The position numbers and the translations under genes are program-made. Positions 38,307 through 47,338 of a stretch of 64,000 nt of DNA are shown here, piece after piece. Source of the stretch: Pseudomonadota bacterium (GTDB lineage Bacteria > Pseudomonadota > Gammaproteobacteria > Burkholderiales > Gallionellaceae); NCBI GenBank assembly GCA_021787435.1, contig JAJYLY010000007.1, positions 1 to 64,000 of the forward strand, given 5' to 3'. Under the pieces are notes generated by a model. It made no database searches. It was not told the DNA's origin and saw only the letters and a list, made by a program, of their open reading frames with translations. How positions within the stretch are numbered: the first letter of the stretch is position 1; each line of letters opens with the position of its first letter.

Positions 38307-40584
38307 GATAAGCCTCGATGAGTTGTCCTATCGCCAGCCCGCCGTCGTTGCAGGGTGCGAGCTGCGGCAGGTGCACGGTGAAGCCTTCTGCGTTCAACTG
38401 TGCACAGGCAAGTTCGGCGAGCAGCTTGTTCTGGAAGACGCCACCGGTCAAGCCGATGACATCAAAGGGCATGCTGGTATGAAGGTGTTTTGCCTGTGCG
38501 ACGATGGTCTGTGCAAGGCTCATATGAAACTGCATTGCGCGCAACGGCACGGGAATCTCATCGCGGCGCAGCGCGTGTAGCAACGGCATCCAGTCGGCAA
38601 TCAGCAGTCCATCTGCGTCTTCACGCAGTGGCAACGGAATTGCCCCGATGGATCCCGTTGCAGATGACTCCAGCAGCATCGCAGCCTGACCCTCGAAACT
38701 TGCGGTGTCGCAAAGGCCAAGCAGGCTTGACGCCGCGTCGAACAGCCGCCCGGCAGATGTGGTGGAAAATGAATTGACGCGATGCTGCCATGCGCTCTTC
38801 AGCAATTCCGCAAACCCGGGCTGCCAGTCAAGACCGGCTTCCCAGCAAAGCGCTGCGGCAGAGCGCCAGGGTTCGCGCGAGGCGCGTTCGCCACCTGGCA
38901 GGCGGAAACTTTTGAAAGTGCCGGCGCGGTGCCATTTCCCTGGCTTGCCGTGCAGCGCCTCTCCGCCCCAGAGCGTACCGTCAGCACCCAGGCCAGAGCC
39001 GTCCCATGTGAAGACAAGCAAGGTCTTGTCGATGCCGAGTTCGTACGCAAGCGCCGATGCATGCGCGTGATGGTGGTGCGCGCGCACCAAGGGCAAGGCT
39101 TGCTTTTTCGCCCAGCGGCTGCTGGCATAATCGGGATGCGCATCGCACACAATGGTTTTTACCGCCACGCCGTACAAATCCTGCAAATCAGAGATCGCCT
39201 GTGCGAATATCTCCATGCTGCGTGGCGTGTCAAGATCACCGATATGCGGCGAGAGCACCATGCGATTGTGAAAACCGAGCGCGATGGCATTCTTCATGTG
39301 TCCGCCGACAGCCAGTATTGGCTTTTCAAAGCTGAATGGCAATTCATATTCAAGCGGCGCTATACCGCGTCCCGTGCGTAGCCACCTTGGCTTACCTGCG
39401 ATGACGCGCGCCACGCTGTCGTCCGCGGGCCTGGCAATGGGGCGGTCGTGGTGCAGGAAGGCATGTACGGTTCTGCCAAGGCGCGCCTCTGCTTGTGCGT
39501 TGTCTGTCAGCACCGGCTCTCCGCTGACATTGCCTGAAGTCGCAACGAGAGGCTGACCGAAACTTTCCATCAGCAGATGATGCAGCGGGCTGTAGGGCAG
39601 CATCGCGCCGATCTCGCCAAGACCCGGTGCGATGATGTCTGGCAGGGTTGTGTCGGCGCGCTTGGGTATCAGCACGACCGGGCGCGCAGCATCGGTCAAT
39701 GCCGCTGCCATGTGCGCATCGGGTAGCAGGGTTTTTCGTACATCCTGCAAACCGTCTGCGCCCCGCGATGGGAACATCACAGCCAGCGGCTTGTGCGGCC
39801 TTTGTTTCGAAATGCGCAGCCGGTCTATGGCATCCTTGTTGTGTGCATCGCACATCAGATGATATCCGCCCACACCCTTCACTGCGACGATCTCGCCTCG
39901 CCACAGCGCGGCCAGGCAGGATTCCAATGCGGCTTGTGCCACTGTGTTTTCAAGGGGCGAAGAGAAGGTAAGCTTAGGCCCGCAAGCGGGGCATGCCAGC
40001 GGTTGAGCATGGAAGCGCCGGTTGGCAGGATCCTCGTATTCGGCGCGGCACGCATCGCAAAGCGGAAAATCCGCCATCGTGGTGTGCGGCCTGTCATACG
40101 GCATGGCCGTAATCAGCGTATAGCGCGGGCCACATTGCGTGCAGTTGATGAAGGGATACCGGTAGCGTCTGTCGTGCTGATCCATCATTTCCTGGCGGCA
40201 TGCATCGCACAGAAAATGATCGGCAGGCACATGGATGCCGGACTTAGCCGATGCTTTGCTTGGCTGGATGGAAAAACCGCTCAAAGCGCGCAGCGGTACA
40301 GGTTCGCAGGAGAGGATGCGGGGGCGCGCAAGCGGCGGTGCTTCCAGAATCAGCGCAGCCGAAAAGGCATCGAGTAACTCAAATTCGCCTTGCGCTTCGA
40401 TAAGCACTTCGCCGGTGAGATTCTGCACGAAGCCAGACAAGCCGAAACGTCGCGCCAGGTTATACACGAAGCCGCGATAGCCCACGCCCTGCACGCGTCC
40501 GCCCATTAGCCAGCGGCGCGATTCATGTCTGCCTCTTTCATTCATCTGGCCGCAAGGGCGTTGCACGATGCAGGGCATGCGCAT
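38299..40584 (-). CDS. hypF: HypF, carbamoyltransferase for hydrogenase cyanide ligands
   Basis: 761 residues. The acylphosphatase domain (GGRVQGVGYRGFVYNLARRF) is followed by two zinc-finger pairs (CDACRQEMMDQ... CTQCGPRY and CDACRAEYED... CPACGP), a YrdC domain, and a Kae1-like domain (HHHHAHASALAYELG and GLTGGVFQNKLLAEL). It charges HypE with a carbamoyl group from carbamoyl phosphate. ATG 40584 overlaps the stop of the preceding cyclase gene (TGATG); ATG 40545 is an alternative that fits the family N-terminus better. The acylphosphatase arginine is followed by Gly (RG) where RP is usual. Confidence 0.94.
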   Translation of the reverse strand: MRMPCIVQRPCGQMNERGRHESRRWLMGGRVQGVGYRGFVYNLARRFGLSGFVQNLTGEVLIEAQGEFELLDAFSAALILEAPPLARPRILSCEPVPLRALSGFSIQPSKASAKSGIHVPADHFLCDACRQEMMDQHDRRYRYPFINCTQCGPRYTLITAMPYDRPHTTMADFPLCDACRAEYEDPANRRFHAQPLACPACGPKLTFSSPLENTVAQAALESCLAALWRGEIVAVKGVGGYHLMCDAHNKDAIDRLRISKQRPHKPLAVMFPSRGADGLQDVRKTLLPDAHMAAALTDAARPVVLIPKRADTTLPDIIAPGLGEIGAMLPYSPLHHLLMESFGQPLVATSGNVSGEPVLTDNAQAEARLGRTVHAFLHHDRPIARPADDSVARVIAGKPRWLRTGRGIAPLEYELPFSFEKPILAVGGHMKNAIALGFHNRMVLSPHIGDLDTPRSMEIFAQAISDLQDLYGVAVKTIVCDAHPDYASSRWAKKQALPLVRAHHHHAHASALAYELGIDKTLLVFTWDGSGLGADGTLWGGEALHGKPGKWHRAGTFKSFRLPGGERASREPWRSAAALCWEAGLDWQPGFAELLKSAWQHRVNSFSTTSAGRLFDAASSLLGLCDTASFEGQAAMLLESSATGSIGAIPLPLREDADGLLIADWMPLLHALRRDEIPVPLRAMQFHMSLAQTIVAQAKHLHTSMPFDVIGLTGGVFQNKLLAELACAQLNAEGFTVHLPQLAPCNDGGLAIGQLIEAYHG

Positions 40585-41480
40585 CAGGAGGCAATGACGA
40601 AGCGGTTACGCCCGTCTTTCTTGCCTTGATAAAGTGCGACGTCGGCGCGCCTGATCGCGCTGGAAAGCTCTTCGTGTTCGCCTGCGCGCACCAGGCCCAG
40701 GGTGACAGTCAGCGCAATCGGCGTGGCAAGGTTTGCTATGGATACGGGTGTTGAACGTATTGCCGCCAGCAGGCGGCTTGCAGACTTTTCTGCCTCTTCT
40801 GCCGATGCGCACCGCATCAGCCACAGAAATTCCTCTCCGCCGAATCGGTACAGGGGTTCGTTGTCCCGCAAGGACAGTCTTAGCATGTTGGCCAGATGCC
40901 GCAACACCAGATCGCCTGCCGGATGTCCATGGTCATCGTTGATGCGCTTGAAATGATCAACATCGATCAATGAGACATAGACTAGCGTGTGGCTGCGTCT
41001 GGCATCTTTCATGCACAACGCAAAATCCCTCTCTATGCCATGGCGCAGCGGCAACCCGGTCAACGGGTCGTGCCTCACTGCATGGGAGATGCAGAGCGTT
41101 TTCAGTCTGGCCAGCAGCATAAGTAGTTCGGATTGAGCGTGTTCGAACGCTTGCAGATCGACCTCTTTTCCTGCATTCCCGTTCATCACATCGGCGCAGA
41201 TGTTGCGCATGGCATCGTGCATGGCCTGATGCAGGTTCTCCACATGGAGGGCGGATTCGCCATCCAGTTCCTCGAAATATTCCGTGTTCAACCTGAACCA
41301 GTGTCCGAAATGGCAGAGCGTGTGTGCGACAGGCGACATGACATCCTCGCCCGGATGCGTGTGCAGCACGGCGCAGCGCAATATCCGCCGCGTCCAGTCC
41401 ATGTGGGCTTCGATTGCTGCATCAAACTCGACGATGAACGAATCGGTCTGGCCGGTGTGGGAAAGATTCAGCATGGACAT
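40584..41480 (-). CDS. DgcZ-like diguanylate cyclase: zinc-binding CZB domain plus GGDEF
   Basis: 298 residues, the length of E. coli DgcZ (YdeH). The N-terminal 120 residues form a CZB four-helix bundle: IEAHMDWTRRI, CHFGHWFRLN and ENLHQAMHDAM supply the His/Cys ligands of the zinc site. The GGDEF domain has DHFKRINDDHGHPAGD and the intact catalytic RFGGEEFLW. Zinc inhibits DgcZ in E. coli and likely does so here. The stop overlaps the hypF start by one base, so the cyclase is the first gene of a dgc-hypF-hypE operon, linking c-di-GMP production with hydrogenase maturation. The assignment rests on domain order and key residues. Confidence 0.9.
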   Translation of the reverse strand: MSMLNLSHTGQTDSFIVEFDAAIEAHMDWTRRILRCAVLHTHPGEDVMSPVAHTLCHFGHWFRLNTEYFEELDGESALHVENLHQAMHDAMRNICADVMNGNAGKEVDLQAFEHAQSELLMLLARLKTLCISHAVRHDPLTGLPLRHGIERDFALCMKDARRSHTLVYVSLIDVDHFKRINDDHGHPAGDLVLRHLANMLRLSLRDNEPLYRFGGEEFLWLMRCASAEEAEKSASRLLAAIRSTPVSIANLATPIALTVTLGLVRAGEHEELSSAIRRADVALYQGKKDGRNRFVIAS

Positions 41481-41749
41481 GGTTATCGGAACATCTGTTT
41501 ATTGCATAGTTGCATTGTGGTGCAATTAGGATTATTTTGCACCATGCAGATGCACTTCCTGCGGCCGGCGGCATGCAGACCACAGCGGCAGAACGGCTCC
41601 AGACATGGCCCATTCGGCCAATAAAGTGCAGGGGAAATCGCATCTGCCATATATTAATGGCCGGGTGGGGAACATCATCATCCGGTCGGTGGCACGACAT
41701 TTGCTTTGTATATCTTGCAGTTATTCCATATTTAATTTGGGAGATCGTC

Positions 41750-41932
41750 ATGATAAACAGCCTACAAACAAAATACGCTACTTGTGCAATCGCCGCCTCT
41801 TTGCTGTTTCTTATGTGTCCGGACAAACGCAGCAGCGAACAAATCGCGGACGACGCAATCGCCGAAGAAATGTCCATGCATCCCGAGTATGACCCGGACC
41901 AGATGAATTATTACTACGACTCGCAGATGTAA
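41750..41932 (+). CDS. small exported or anchored protein, unrecognised
   Basis: 60 residues from ATG 41750, seven bases behind TTGGGAG; longer upstream frames lack such a site. An N-terminal hydrophobic stretch (CAIAASLLFLMC) is followed by a very acidic, Met/Tyr-rich tail (DDAIAEEMSMHPEYDPDQMN then YYYDSQM). No family is recognised. The acidic/Met tail could bind a metal, but this is a guess. It lies convergent with the hydrogenase operon end. Confidence 0.5.
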   Translation: MINSLQTKYATCAIAASLLFLMCPDKRSSEQIADDAIAEEMSMHPEYDPDQMNYYYDSQM

Positions 41933-42166
41933 GCCGTGGTTCGGGCAATTCGGGTGCCGATGGCGGACAGGGCGAAGCCCAGCGCGTATGTTCTAGGGGA
42001 TGCTGAAGCCGGCAGCTCAAGGACGTGCGCGTAACAGCGCTAACAGCGCTGAGAGGGCATGCGGCAAAACCCGGGATGTCATGGTACGGATGGGCGAAGG
42101 TGCTGCCGTTTGTACCGGGCAGCGGGATGGCCGGCAGAAATTTTGGAGAACGCATTTTTTCTCCGT

Positions 42167-43909
42167 TTATTTGATCTTTACCTTGATGAGTTCCACGCCA
42201 TTCGGGTCGGTCACATGCACAGCGCAGGCGATGCAGGGGTCGAAGCTGTGTATGGTGCGCAATATTTCGATCGGCTGTTTCGGATCATAAAGTTGATGAC
42301 CTCTGAGTGCGGCCTCATAAGGGCCTTCCTGTCCTGCCGCATCGCGCGGGCCGGCATTCCAGGTCGATGGCACGACCGCCTGGTAGTTGTCGATCTTTTG
42401 ATCCTTGATCACGGCCCAGTGCGCCAGCGCGCCGCGCGGCGCTTCCGTGAAACCCACGCCTTTGGCGAGAGATGGCCAGCTGGCGGGCTCCCATAGTTTG
42501 TCGTTGTGCGTCTTCACATCTCCCGCCTTGATGTTCGCGATCAGCTGGTCATACCAGCCCTGCATGCTGTCTGCAAAAACTTTCGTCTCCAGCGTGCGGG
42601 CCGCGGTGCGCCCCAGCGTCGAATAAAGCGCGGCGACAGGCAGATCGAGCTTCTTCAGCGTCATGTCCACAAGCTCCCGGGTCTGCTCATGACCCTTCGC
42701 ATACAGCATCAAGACGCGCGCCAAAGGACCTACTTCCATCGCCTTGCCCTGCCAGCGCGGTGACTTGAGCCAGGAATAGGAGGCATTCGTGTCGAGGTTC
42801 GCATAGGGCGGCTTGGGGCCGGTGTAATTGAGCTCGGTCTCTCCCTGATAGGGATGGAGACCTTTTTCTTTGCCCACGCTATAGTCGTACCAGGAGTGCG
42901 CGACAAATTCCTGTATCTGATTTTCGGCATCGAGATCCACAGGGTGGATGGTGGTGAGATCGCGATTCAGGATCACGCCAGACGGAATGAGATAGGAGGA
43001 GGGATCGCTCATCCCTTTGGCAGGGAAATCGCCATAGGTCATGAAATTGCCCACACCCTCTCCCAGTTTGCTCCAGTCCTTGTAAAAGCCGGCGATCGCA
43101 AGTGTGTCCGGCACATAGACCTGATCGACGAAGTCGCGCATCTGACGGATGATGTTCTGTACCTTCTCCAGCCCTCCCATGTCGAGCGAGGTGCCCGCCT
43201 CGCCACTGCCCTGCGGATGCACGCTGATTGCGCAAGGGACGCCACCGACCAGAAAATTGGGGTGCGGGTTCTTTCCGCCGAAGATCGCGTGCAGCTTTGC
43301 GACATCGCGTTGCCAGGCCAGCGCATCCAGGTAATGCGCCACCGCCATCAGGTTGGCCTCGGGCGGCAACTTGTAGGCAGGATGTCCCCAGTAGCCGTTG
43401 GCGAATATTCCAAGCTGTCCGCCTTCGACAAAGGTCTTCAGGCGATTCTGCACGTCGGCGAAATAGCCTGGGGATGATTTCGGATAGGAGGGACTCACGG
43501 TCTGCGCAAGTTCTGATGTGGCTTTTGGATTGGCCTTCAGTGCTGAGATTACGTCCACCCAGTCCAGCGCATGCAGATGGTAGAAATGCATCACATGATC
43601 GTGCACGAACTGAGCTGCGATCATCAGGTTGCGGATCAGCTGCGCATTCGGCGGCACATCAATTTTCAGCGCATCCTCGACCGCGCGCACCGATGCAATG
43701 CCATGCACCAGCGTGCACACACCACAGATGCGCTGGGCGAATGCCCAGGCATCACGCGGATCGCGTCCCCGCAGGATGATCTCGATGCCGCGCACCATCG
43801 TGCCCGCACTCGATGCGCGGATGATGCGATTGTCGGCATCGGTCTCGGCCTCGATGCGCAGATGGCCCTCGATGCGCGTGATGGGGTCGACGACGATAGT
43901 CTGGGTCAT
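42167..43909 (-). CDS. hynL: [NiFe]-hydrogenase large subunit (group 1, Isp-type)
   Basis: 580 residues. L1 motif RICGVCTLVHGIASVRA contributes C62 and C65; L2 motif DPCIACAVH contributes C559 and C562 near the end, so all four NiFe ligands are present. The 15 residues after His565 are the C-terminal extension cut off by the maturation protease. It oxidises H2 at the periplasmic face together with HynS. Its place behind isp1 and isp2 rather than next to the small subunit is the hallmark of Isp-type (group 1e) enzymes such as HynSL of Thiocapsa. It overlaps isp2 by four bases. Confidence 0.95.
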   Translation of the reverse strand: MTQTIVVDPITRIEGHLRIEAETDADNRIIRASSAGTMVRGIEIILRGRDPRDAWAFAQRICGVCTLVHGIASVRAVEDALKIDVPPNAQLIRNLMIAAQFVHDHVMHFYHLHALDWVDVISALKANPKATSELAQTVSPSYPKSSPGYFADVQNRLKTFVEGGQLGIFANGYWGHPAYKLPPEANLMAVAHYLDALAWQRDVAKLHAIFGGKNPHPNFLVGGVPCAISVHPQGSGEAGTSLDMGGLEKVQNIIRQMRDFVDQVYVPDTLAIAGFYKDWSKLGEGVGNFMTYGDFPAKGMSDPSSYLIPSGVILNRDLTTIHPVDLDAENQIQEFVAHSWYDYSVGKEKGLHPYQGETELNYTGPKPPYANLDTNASYSWLKSPRWQGKAMEVGPLARVLMLYAKGHEQTRELVDMTLKKLDLPVAALYSTLGRTAARTLETKVFADSMQGWYDQLIANIKAGDVKTHNDKLWEPASWPSLAKGVGFTEAPRGALAHWAVIKDQKIDNYQAVVPSTWNAGPRDAAGQEGPYEAALRGHQLYDPKQPIEILRTIHSFDPCIACAVHVTDPNGVELIKVKIK

Positions 43910-45177
43910 GGTTTAGGTTCCTCTGAGGGTTCAGCCAGATGTTCTGCGATAAGCTCGGTCAGGCCGATTACGTTTGTGTCCATGTGATAATGCTCAATGC
44001 CTTCTTCGAGCATGCTGCGGCAGTTGGAGCAGGAGGTCACCATGGTTTTCACGGCTATCGCATCGAGCTGCGATTTTTTCCGGCTGAACACCTTGAGCCG
44101 CAATTCATCCGCGCGAGGGTTGGCGCTGACCCCGCCTCCGCCTCCGCAGCACCAGTTCTGTATGCCGGATTCAGGCATCTCCACAAAGTTGGATGCAATT
44201 TTGTTCAGCAGATTGCGCGGTTGATCGATCACGCCGCCGCGCCTCACCATCTGGCAGGGATCGTGAAAAGTCATGCGCGCATCAGTCGTGCCTGTTGTTT
44301 TGAGTCGCCCTGAGCTTTGCAGCTGGTCCAGCAGCTCGATGATATGCACGACTTCAAACGGAAAGGGGCGCCCGATCAGGTTGGGACCTTCCCAGCGCAG
44401 CGCGGTGTAGGCATGACCGCACTCGGGGCTGATCACATATCTCACCTTCAGGTGCTCGGCCGATTTAACGATGCGGTTGACGAGCTCCGCGGCAAGGTCC
44501 GAAGAACCGATCTGGATGCCGCTGTTGGTCGCCTCGAATCCATCCGAGGCCATGGTCCAGGAGATGCCCGCCTGATGGAAGATGCGCGCCACGGCAGGTA
44601 TGATTTCGCTGAACACCGCGATTTCGGCAGAAGACAGCACCAGCAGATAATCTGCACCAACTAAATCGAGCGGAAATGCAATGCCTGTCTCCTTTTCCGC
44701 ATGTTTGATATGCGCCTTGAGCGTATTGATGGTAACGCCCATCGGGCTACCCAGTTCGATCGCGCGGCGCGTGGCTTCCTTTATGCCTTCCGGGGCATGG
44801 CCTGAAGCTGCCATTCCCTCGCGCATCTTGCGCACCATGTAGGTGATATCGTTGCCCACCGGGCACGCAAGCGAGCAGCGTCCACACAGGGTACAGCTGT
44901 CGTAGACCAGCGGCTCCCATTCGGCAAGCTCTTCGTCGGTGACGGGTTTACTCAGTCCTAGTTTGAAAAGCAGCCTTCCCCAAAAGGTGAACTGCTGCTG
45001 CCAGATGCGGCGCATCGGTGCCAGCTTGTAGATCGGCGTGTATTTCGGTTCCTGCGTTTCGGTATAGAAAAGGCAGGCATCGGCGCACAGGCCGCAGTGG
45101 ACGCAGGAGGAAAAAAAGCTCGCCATCGGCCCGTCGATCTGTTCGATCATGCTGTGTATGCCGCGTTGCAGATTCAT
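43906..45177 (-). CDS. isp2: Isp2, HdrD/DsrK-like Fe-S electron carrier
   Basis: 423 residues. Two [4Fe-4S] ferredoxin motifs occur near the N-terminus (CVHCGLCADACLFY and CTLCGRCSLACPVG). Two CCG domains occur in the C-terminal half (PECGHAYTALRW, then NWCCGGGGGVSANPRADELR with TSCSNCRSMLEEG). This matches Isp2 and the HdrD subunit of heterodisulfide reductases. It should pass electrons between the hydrogenase and Isp1 in the membrane. The reaction partner in vivo (quinone or sulfur) is unknown. Confidence 0.92.
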   Translation of the reverse strand: MNLQRGIHSMIEQIDGPMASFFSSCVHCGLCADACLFYTETQEPKYTPIYKLAPMRRIWQQQFTFWGRLLFKLGLSKPVTDEELAEWEPLVYDSCTLCGRCSLACPVGNDITYMVRKMREGMAASGHAPEGIKEATRRAIELGSPMGVTINTLKAHIKHAEKETGIAFPLDLVGADYLLVLSSAEIAVFSEIIPAVARIFHQAGISWTMASDGFEATNSGIQIGSSDLAAELVNRIVKSAEHLKVRYVISPECGHAYTALRWEGPNLIGRPFPFEVVHIIELLDQLQSSGRLKTTGTTDARMTFHDPCQMVRRGGVIDQPRNLLNKIASNFVEMPESGIQNWCCGGGGGVSANPRADELRLKVFSRKKSQLDAIAVKTMVTSCSNCRSMLEEGIEHYHMDTNVIGLTELIAEHLAEPSEEPKP

Positions 45178-45827
45178 GCCTTCACCCCCTTGTATCCGGC
45201 GATCGCGCCGTTGTACCAGCGCGAACTGAAGGTGGTGAGCATGTGCGCAAGCTTGGTAAAGGGGATTGCGATCAAGAGCAGCTCGACGCTGATTATGTGC
45301 ACTATGAGCATGCGCTGATAGTCAGCCGCCATGTCAAGCGCGAGACCGGTAAGCAATGGCAGAAGGGTGAGCACCCATACGAGGTAATCCTGAAAGTCGG
45401 AGATCAGGCGTTTCACCGGATCGGTGATACGGTGCACGAAGAGTGCCGCCAGCGCGGCGATGGACAGCACCGCAGCGATCGAAATTGCGCCTGGCGGCAG
45501 CGCAGGCCAATAGATGCCGAAAGTATTTTTCACGAGTTCGATATGCTGGCTTAGAAACAGCAGCGTGATCAGGAATCCAAGATGGAAGATGTAGCCTGCA
45601 ATGATGATGAAATGTCCGCGGGGTGTGAGCCGAACCGGGAAAAGGGAGCGGTGCCAGATGGTCCGCATACCCGGCCCCCACTCGCCGCCACGAGGTGCCG
45701 CCAGATTTTTTTTGCGGCCAAGCAATACGGGATGAAGCAAGCGGTAAATCAGCCCAAAAGTAAAGACGATCACGGCAAATTTCAATCCCTGCCCACGCAA
45801 AAAAAACAGTAGTGCATGCTGGTTCAT
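45174..45827 (-). CDS. isp1: Isp1, NarI-like haem b membrane subunit
   Basis: 217 residues with about five hydrophobic helices and several membrane-embedded His residues (RGHFIIIAGYIFHLGFLITL, LLFLSQHIEL, LFVHRITDPV, YQRMLIVHIISVELLL), as in NarI and DsrM. It likely binds two b haems and connects Isp2 to the quinone pool. It sits 18 bp downstream of hynS and overlaps isp2 by four bases. Confidence 0.9.
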   Translation of the reverse strand: MNQHALLFFLRGQGLKFAVIVFTFGLIYRLLHPVLLGRKKNLAAPRGGEWGPGMRTIWHRSLFPVRLTPRGHFIIIAGYIFHLGFLITLLFLSQHIELVKNTFGIYWPALPPGAISIAAVLSIAALAALFVHRITDPVKRLISDFQDYLVWVLTLLPLLTGLALDMAADYQRMLIVHIISVELLLIAIPFTKLAHMLTTFSSRWYNGAIAGYKGVKA

Positions 45828-45845
45828 GTGCTCTACTCCTTATAG

Positions 45846-46928
45846 TCACAGATCCTTGACGCTCATGATTTCATGCGCCTGCTGTGCACGGTGGATTTTG
45901 TTCCGATCAAGCGAACTCATCGCCACCGCGACGCCTGCCCCTGCGATTGCTGCGCCAAGCGTTGTAGCTTCGATATTCACGACGGGCGCGGACAGGGGCG
46001 TGTAGAAACTGCCCGCATCCCAGAAATGCGGTTCCGAGCAGCCTAGGCAGCCGTGCCCCGACTCGATTGGAAAACTGGTGCCGCCGTTCCATTTGGTCGT
46101 GGCACAGGCATTGTGGGTGGTCGGTCCCTTGCAGCCCAGCTCGAACAGGCACCATCCGTTCTTCGCGCCCTCGTCGTCAAAGGTTTTTGCAAACTTTCCC
46201 TGGTCATAAAAGGGACGACGGTAACAGCGGTCATGTATGGTGGTGCCATAATATGAACGGGGACGGTTAAGGTCGTCCAGATCGGGCAGCGTGCCGAACG
46301 TGAGGTAGTGCGCGAGCACGCCTGTGATCACCGAAGGGATGGGTGGGCAGCCTGAGATGTTGACGATGGGCTTGTCCCTGACGATGTCGGACACTGCCAC
46401 TGCCCCTGTCGGATTGGGCCTTGCATTGGGGATGCCACCGAACGAGGAACAGGTGCCGACCGCGATGATCGCCGCAGCCCCTTTGGCTGTTTCCTGCAAA
46501 AGATCCAGGTTGGTGCGCCCGGCGATGGTGGAATAGACACCGCCGCCATTTATCGGGATCGAACCGTCAACCACCAACAGGTATTTGCCATAGAAATTCT
46601 TCATCGCATCTTCGCGTGACTTTTCCGCGGCGAACCCCGATGCTGCCTGCAGCGTGTGGTGATAGTCGAGAGAAATCATGTCGAAAATCAGGCTCTCCAA
46701 CGTGGGCGTATAGGAACGGGTGAGCGATTCGGTGCAACCTGTGCATTCCTGGAACGACAGCCAGATTACCGAGGGACGCAGTGATTTGGCGAGAGCCTGG
46801 GCCATAGCGGCAGCACTTTCCGGCGGCAGCGCCATCAGCGAGGCAAGCGCTGTACAGAATTTTAAAAAAGCGCGGCGGCTGATGCCCTGTTCTGCCAGGC
46901 GTTCACTTAAAGTTTCATGATCTTTCAT
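45846..46928 (-). CDS. hynS: [NiFe]-hydrogenase small subunit with Tat signal
   Basis: 360 residues. The N-terminal SRRAFLK motif (17-23) and following hydrophobic stretch form a twin-arginine signal, so the folded heterodimer is exported. Fe-S ligands include C62 and C65 in ECTGCTES, VGTCSSFGGI, ISGCPPIPSV, and HDRCYRR, GWCLFELGCKGP and CLGCSEPHFWD for the medial and distal clusters. A C-terminal hydrophobic segment (TLGAAIAGAGVAVAMSSL) may anchor it. It starts within the last four bases of the HupH-C gene. Confidence 0.95.
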   Translation of the reverse strand: MKDHETLSERLAEQGISRRAFLKFCTALASLMALPPESAAAMAQALAKSLRPSVIWLSFQECTGCTESLTRSYTPTLESLIFDMISLDYHHTLQAASGFAAEKSREDAMKNFYGKYLLVVDGSIPINGGGVYSTIAGRTNLDLLQETAKGAAAIIAVGTCSSFGGIPNARPNPTGAVAVSDIVRDKPIVNISGCPPIPSVITGVLAHYLTFGTLPDLDDLNRPRSYYGTTIHDRCYRRPFYDQGKFAKTFDDEGAKNGWCLFELGCKGPTTHNACATTKWNGGTSFPIESGHGCLGCSEPHFWDAGSFYTPLSAPVVNIEATTLGAAIAGAGVAVAMSSLDRNKIHRAQQAHEIMSVKDL

Positions 46929-47338
46929 TCGGCCACCTCGCTGAGTCGTGTCCTTAACCTTGCAAGACCAGCGTGCATGTCTTCCGGCTGGCTCTTGATA
47001 ATTTCAGGAATTGTGGCAATTTCCAGCAGGTCCGCCACGATGTCGCCTTCCACGTTGTAATGGGTCACCCACCATACGCCAGGGTAATGCGTCTCAATGA
47101 TTTCGCTGGGTCCTATCGCATCGATGCGCGCCGATACTTCGCCCCGACCCAATGCCAGCCGTAATTTTTCATATTCGCCGGGTGCAAGCGGCAAACTGTT
47201 AAGGTCTATCATCCCGGATTCATTATTGCGATCTAGCTTATCAAGAAGCGAGGCAATCTCAGTCAGCAGTGCGCGAATATTCCCGATGGAATGCGCTTCT
47301 TCAGTTAGGGCATGGATGGGGATGGATTGGGGGCTCAT
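46925..47338 (-). CDS. HupH/HyaF C-terminal-domain protein, hydrogenase small-subunit maturation
   Basis: 137 residues from MSPQSIPIHALTEEA. It covers only the conserved C-terminal part of HupH/HyaF: GEVSARIDAIGPSEI, THYPGVWWVTHYN, VADLLEIATIPEI and a final LARLRTRLSEVAE. Full-length HupH/HyaF is about 280 residues, so this is a half-size version, intact at both ends by context (ATGA overlap with hynD upstream and with hynS downstream). HyaF helps assemble the small-subunit Fe-S clusters in related systems; assumed here. Confidence 0.85.
   Translation of the reverse strand: MSPQSIPIHALTEEAHSIGNIRALLTEIASLLDKLDRNNESGMIDLNSLPLAPGEYEKLRLALGRGEVSARIDAIGPSEIIETHYPGVWWVTHYNVEGDIVADLLEIATIPEIIKSQPEDMHAGLARLRTRLSEVAE

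Noticed and set aside
41510..41749. Upstream extension of the small plus-strand protein to 140 residues
   Set aside because: No ribosome site at the longer starts, whereas TTGGGAG directly precedes ATG 41750; the extension looks non-coding.
42854..43477. Plus-strand frame inside the hydrogenase large-subunit gene
   Set aside because: Antisense to hynL with no domain of its own.
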